A stretch of DNA of 23,020 nucleotides from Protostelium mycophagum (taxonomy: Eukaryota; Evosea; Variosea; Protosteliida; Protosteliaceae), in contig MZNV01000095.1 of the NCBI GenBank assembly GCA_002081555.1, positions 1-23,020 of the forward strand, given 5' to 3'. The notes beneath the pieces are model-generated. The model was not told the origin of the DNA. It saw only the letters and a list, made by a program, of their open reading frames with translations, and made no database searches. Made by a program: the position numbers and the translations under genes. Of this stretch, positions 20,421 to 23,020 are shown one piece after another (positions within the stretch are counted from its first letter, which is position 1; each line of letters begins with the position of its first letter).

Positions 20421-22254
20421 ATGGTGAGGCTTAGTTTTATATATCTTTCAGACGTCGTCTGATGTAGGTATAGAATTACAGGAGAGCTGCAGATGTAGAG
20501 AAGCAAGAGATCGATCGAAGACGAGTGGAAGGCTTCACTTCGAGTGTGTTGAATTACGCTGCTAAAGACAACCAGCTGTCTCAAAACTACAAAAGCGACA
20601 CTAGGGTCGACTATAAGAGGAAGACTCGAGAGGTCATCGAAAGAGAAAACCGCGAAAAAGCTGAACGCGAGCGTTTAGAGGTGGGACCAGCTCTTGTCAT
20701 CTAACGATATAAAATGAGGACGATATGTAACGTGAATCAGAAAGAAAAATCAAGGCAGCTGAAACAAGTGTTGGAAGAACAGGAGATTCGACTTGCAAAA
20801 GAACTAGAACGAAGGAAGCAACATGAACTTCGAGATGAGAAGATCAGACAACGAATCAGAGAAGATTCTGAGGATTACAAGAACTTGGAAGCTAAATTAA
20901 AGACAGCTTACCTGGTAAAAGACAGAGCTGCACAGATGGAAGAGAAGGGGCAATTAGAGGACCTGAAAAAGGTGACGTCATCCACCTGCTGCGTCAACTG
21001 ATGGTACCAGCGAGAAGAATCCAAGATCTTGGAAGAGATCGACAATTTACGAAAAAAGAAAGAGGAGGAGGACACTCTGAAGGAAAAGAGTAAAATCGAA
21101 CAACAACAATTCGTCAAAGAGGATATCGCTCAACAGCTCAAAGACAAAGAACAGCAGAGAGCTCGAGAATATGCCGAATTTTTAAGAGAAAAGGCAATGA
21201 TCGATGACATTGTGAGCAGGATCCATGAAGAGGATCAAGCCGCGGAAGAAGAGAGGATGTACGCCAAAGAAGACAGAAAAAAACAGTTGGATAAGTACGT
21301 GTACAATACCTGGAAAATGATTGACTATTTCCAGGTACCTACAAGACAGAGAGGAGTGGAAGCGAAAGGACAGGAAGAGAATAGAAGAAGAGAACCACAA
21401 GTTATTGGAATATCTAGAACAGCAGAGGAAGCGGGAAGAGGCTGCAGCACAGATCAAACACCACAAGAATATGGAGAGAGACAAACACTACGAGAAGGTT
21501 CGTAGTATGCGAATACGAGTCGAAGCTTCTCTGTAGGCAAAGCCATTATATCTCCTATCAAAAGATTGTTGGTACACTATCGCTTGGCTTTTTCTTTGAA
21601 ATACCACTTGAAGTGAATGAAAAAAATATTGAAACATTGGCACAGATGGCTTCAGAGATGGAAGAGAGGAACAGGAAGAGGGACGAGTACGAAGCTCTAA
21701 AAATAGAACTGGACATCGCAGAAGAAGACGAGCGACAACGCCAAGAAGAACGAGTGAGTCTGTCATGATGACGTCATCTGACGTGTCCAGGCGCTGTTGG
21801 AGAAACGGCTGCGGGAAAGGGAAGATTACAAGGCCCAGATGGCCATCATGCTCAGAGAGAAGAAGGAGAGGGACATCAGGAGGCAGAAAGAAGAGGAGGA
21901 TTTCCGAATGATGTTGCTCGAGCAATTCCAACAGAGGGACCGCCTCGACCAACTCAACGCACAGAAGGCCAGAATGAAGGTGTGACTGTCTCTTTACGTT
22001 GGTGATGTTGACAACAACAGAGGGAGGAGCATAAGAAGGAGGCCCAGAAATTGCTGGAGGAGAAACGCCGAGAGGTGGAGAATATGAAAAAGATGGAGAT
22101 GGAGGAGAGGGAAGAACAGAAACGCATGGAGGAGTTTAGAAAGAGGATCATAGAGGAGGAGAGGATGAAGCTGCTGAGCGAACACGCTCAGTCTGAACTG
22201 GGATACCTGCCAGAGGAGCTATTCAAGCAATACGATGTGTACAGAAAGAAATAG
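20421..22254 (+). CDS. MNS1: MNS1-like trichohyalin-plectin-homology (TPH) coiled-coil protein
   Basis: Eight exons by my reading. Exon 1 is the ATG alone (20421-20423); exon 2 is 20474-20680, and later exons begin near 20741, 21010, 21341, 21645, 21791 and 22021. The total is about 473 aa, close to animal MNS1 (495 aa). The protein is an almost uninterrupted Glu/Lys/Arg-rich coiled coil of TPH type, e.g. RREVENMKKMEMEEREEQKR and RKRIIEEERMKLLSEHA. The end, LLSEHAQSELGYLPEELFKQ, agrees with the conserved MNS1 C-terminus (EHA..LLGYLP). By family knowledge MNS1 sits inside the A-tubule of axonemal doublet microtubules and supports ciliary assembly. CFAP53, CFAP45 and trichoplein share the TPH domain, so paralogue assignment is moderately sure. 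The single-codon first exon was preferred because it joins in frame to NYRRAADVEKQEIDRRRV; other acceptors run into a stop. Confidence 0.75.
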
Positions 22255-22956
22255 ACGCTTGTGTAGATATATTTTTGTTTGGGTAAGAGTTTTCCAATAG
22301 TATTGTGGAAACAATGATATCCGGTACAAATTTCTTTATCATCTGTTGGTAATATATTTCCGGCAAGATTGCGAGCGTGGTGCTGTGATGATGTTAATCC
22401 AGCATTTTATATCTTTTGTTTGCGAAAATAGAATTGTGGCAACAAAATTGAAGGTGAGGTAGTCTACAATTCACAATTTCTTTACAAGTCGGATTCACCC
22501 ATCCTCCCCATACTCCTCATCACTCAGGCCATATCCCATATCCCATATCCCATATACCATATACCATATCCCATTATAATATCCCATATCCCATTTATAA
22601 TATCCCATATACCATATCCTCATTCACCCACCCACTCCATTCCACAATCCACATCCTCTTTGTGCACGTCCAAGCGTCCACTAATATCCCCCACCTTTTC
22701 CACAATCCATTTATACCTTCACAACTTCCACCTCCCACCCTCACTCTCCTTCGCTTATCTACTCCAACACTATCCATTCCACCACAACCCACAATACTTG
22801 TCTTTATCCACCATTCCACCCTCAGCCCACCCTCAGCCCACCCTAACATCCTATTTCCACACCACCGACATCCTCCATCCGCACTCCGCCCTCTGCATCT
22901 CATCCACTTCATCGACGAAATGCCAACAACAAGCAGAGCTTTTTCCTGGATACCAC
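22255..22956. other. Spacer with satellite and G-poor tract
   Basis: No gene is supported. The left part is AT-rich 3' flanking sequence. From about 22497 to 22905 the + strand is strikingly poor in G and rich in CCAC, TCC and CCCAT words. The 105-codon minus-strand frame here (22595-22912) is a Gly/Arg/Trp-rich by-product of this composition. Confidence 0.5.
22529..22619. repeat. Degenerate CCCATAT tandem repeat
   Basis: About 13 units of a 7-bp repeat, CCCATAT with variants ACCATAT and CCCATTATAAT, run through this stretch. The units are imperfect, typical of a microsatellite that has slipped and decayed. Confidence 0.75.
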
Positions 22957-23020
22957 ATGGCTCTTGGTGCGATGCGCTCGTTGTTCAACTCTATCCAGTA
23001 CAATGTGAAGGAAGATGCAT
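22957..23020 (+). CDS. Possible 5' end of a gene cut by the window
   Basis: From the ATG at 22957 the frame reads MALGAMRSLFNSIQYNVKED and stays open to the edge. The sequence leaves the G-poor tract near 22905 and takes on coding-like composition here. A different frame from ATG 22921 is also open to the edge, so the start and frame are unsure. No family can be named from about 21 residues. Confidence 0.25.
   Translation, partial: MALGAMRSLFNSIQYNVKEDA

Noticed and set aside
22595-22912. 105-codon minus-strand frame rich in Gly, Arg and Trp
   Set aside because: It is produced by the G-poor plus strand; composition explains the open frame.

Overview
The window is nuclear DNA of a compact, intron-rich unicellular eukaryote. 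Genes on both strands are broken by GT-AG introns of about 40-100 nt, and intergenic gaps are short. An SLC25 mitochondrial carrier, an F-box protein, a giant vinculin-tail protein and an axonemal MNS1-like coiled-coil protein point to a motile protist that can probably build a flagellum. An amoeboflagellate amoebozoan (for example a variosean/protosteloid amoeba) would fit, but that placement is inference. No tRNA, rRNA, CRISPR array or intact transposon was seen.

Layout, left to right. 1-437: no gene recognised. 438-2083 (-): SLC25 carrier, 7 exons, about 315 aa. 2084-2677: divergent promoter region with duplicated palindromes. 2678-3461 (+): a four-exon gene whose product looks like Hcp, the tube protein of bacterial type VI secretion, about 215 aa. 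3462-4054: no firm gene but several inverted repeats, including a near-perfect 22-bp hairpin. 4055-4873 (-): unknown protein, 3 exons. 4874-4975: 102-bp divergent promoter. 4976-6550 (+): F-box/leucine-rich protein, 7 exons. 6737-19887 (-): a single very large gene, about 53 exons and about 2,800 aa in my hand-built model, made of helical bundles and ending in a vinculin-type tail. 19888-20420: divergent spacer. 20421-22254 (+): MNS1/TPH-domain coiled-coil protein, 8 exons, about 473 aa. 22255-22956: spacer with a CCCATAT satellite and a G-poor tract. 22957-23020 (+): possible start of another gene.

Two themes stand out. One is a eukaryotic, spliced Hcp homologue flanked by short repeats. The other is the intron population of the giant gene. 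Its introns share a 3' end (CGTTGTAG|A), paired GAAATTTC palindromes and, in the longer ones, GC-rich 3-nt-loop hairpins. The 9-mer TCTACAACG/CGTTGTAGA occurs 28 times by my count in 23 kb, against about 0.2 expected by chance. This resembles an introner-like intron family, though shared splicing signals could explain part of it.

The vinculin-tail gene (actin/membrane linkage) and the MNS1-like gene (flagellar microtubule interior) are transcribed divergently from about 530 bp. The carrier and Hcp genes, and the unknown and F-box genes, are also divergent pairs. All exon structures were built by eye from reading-frame continuity; no alignment or database search was run.
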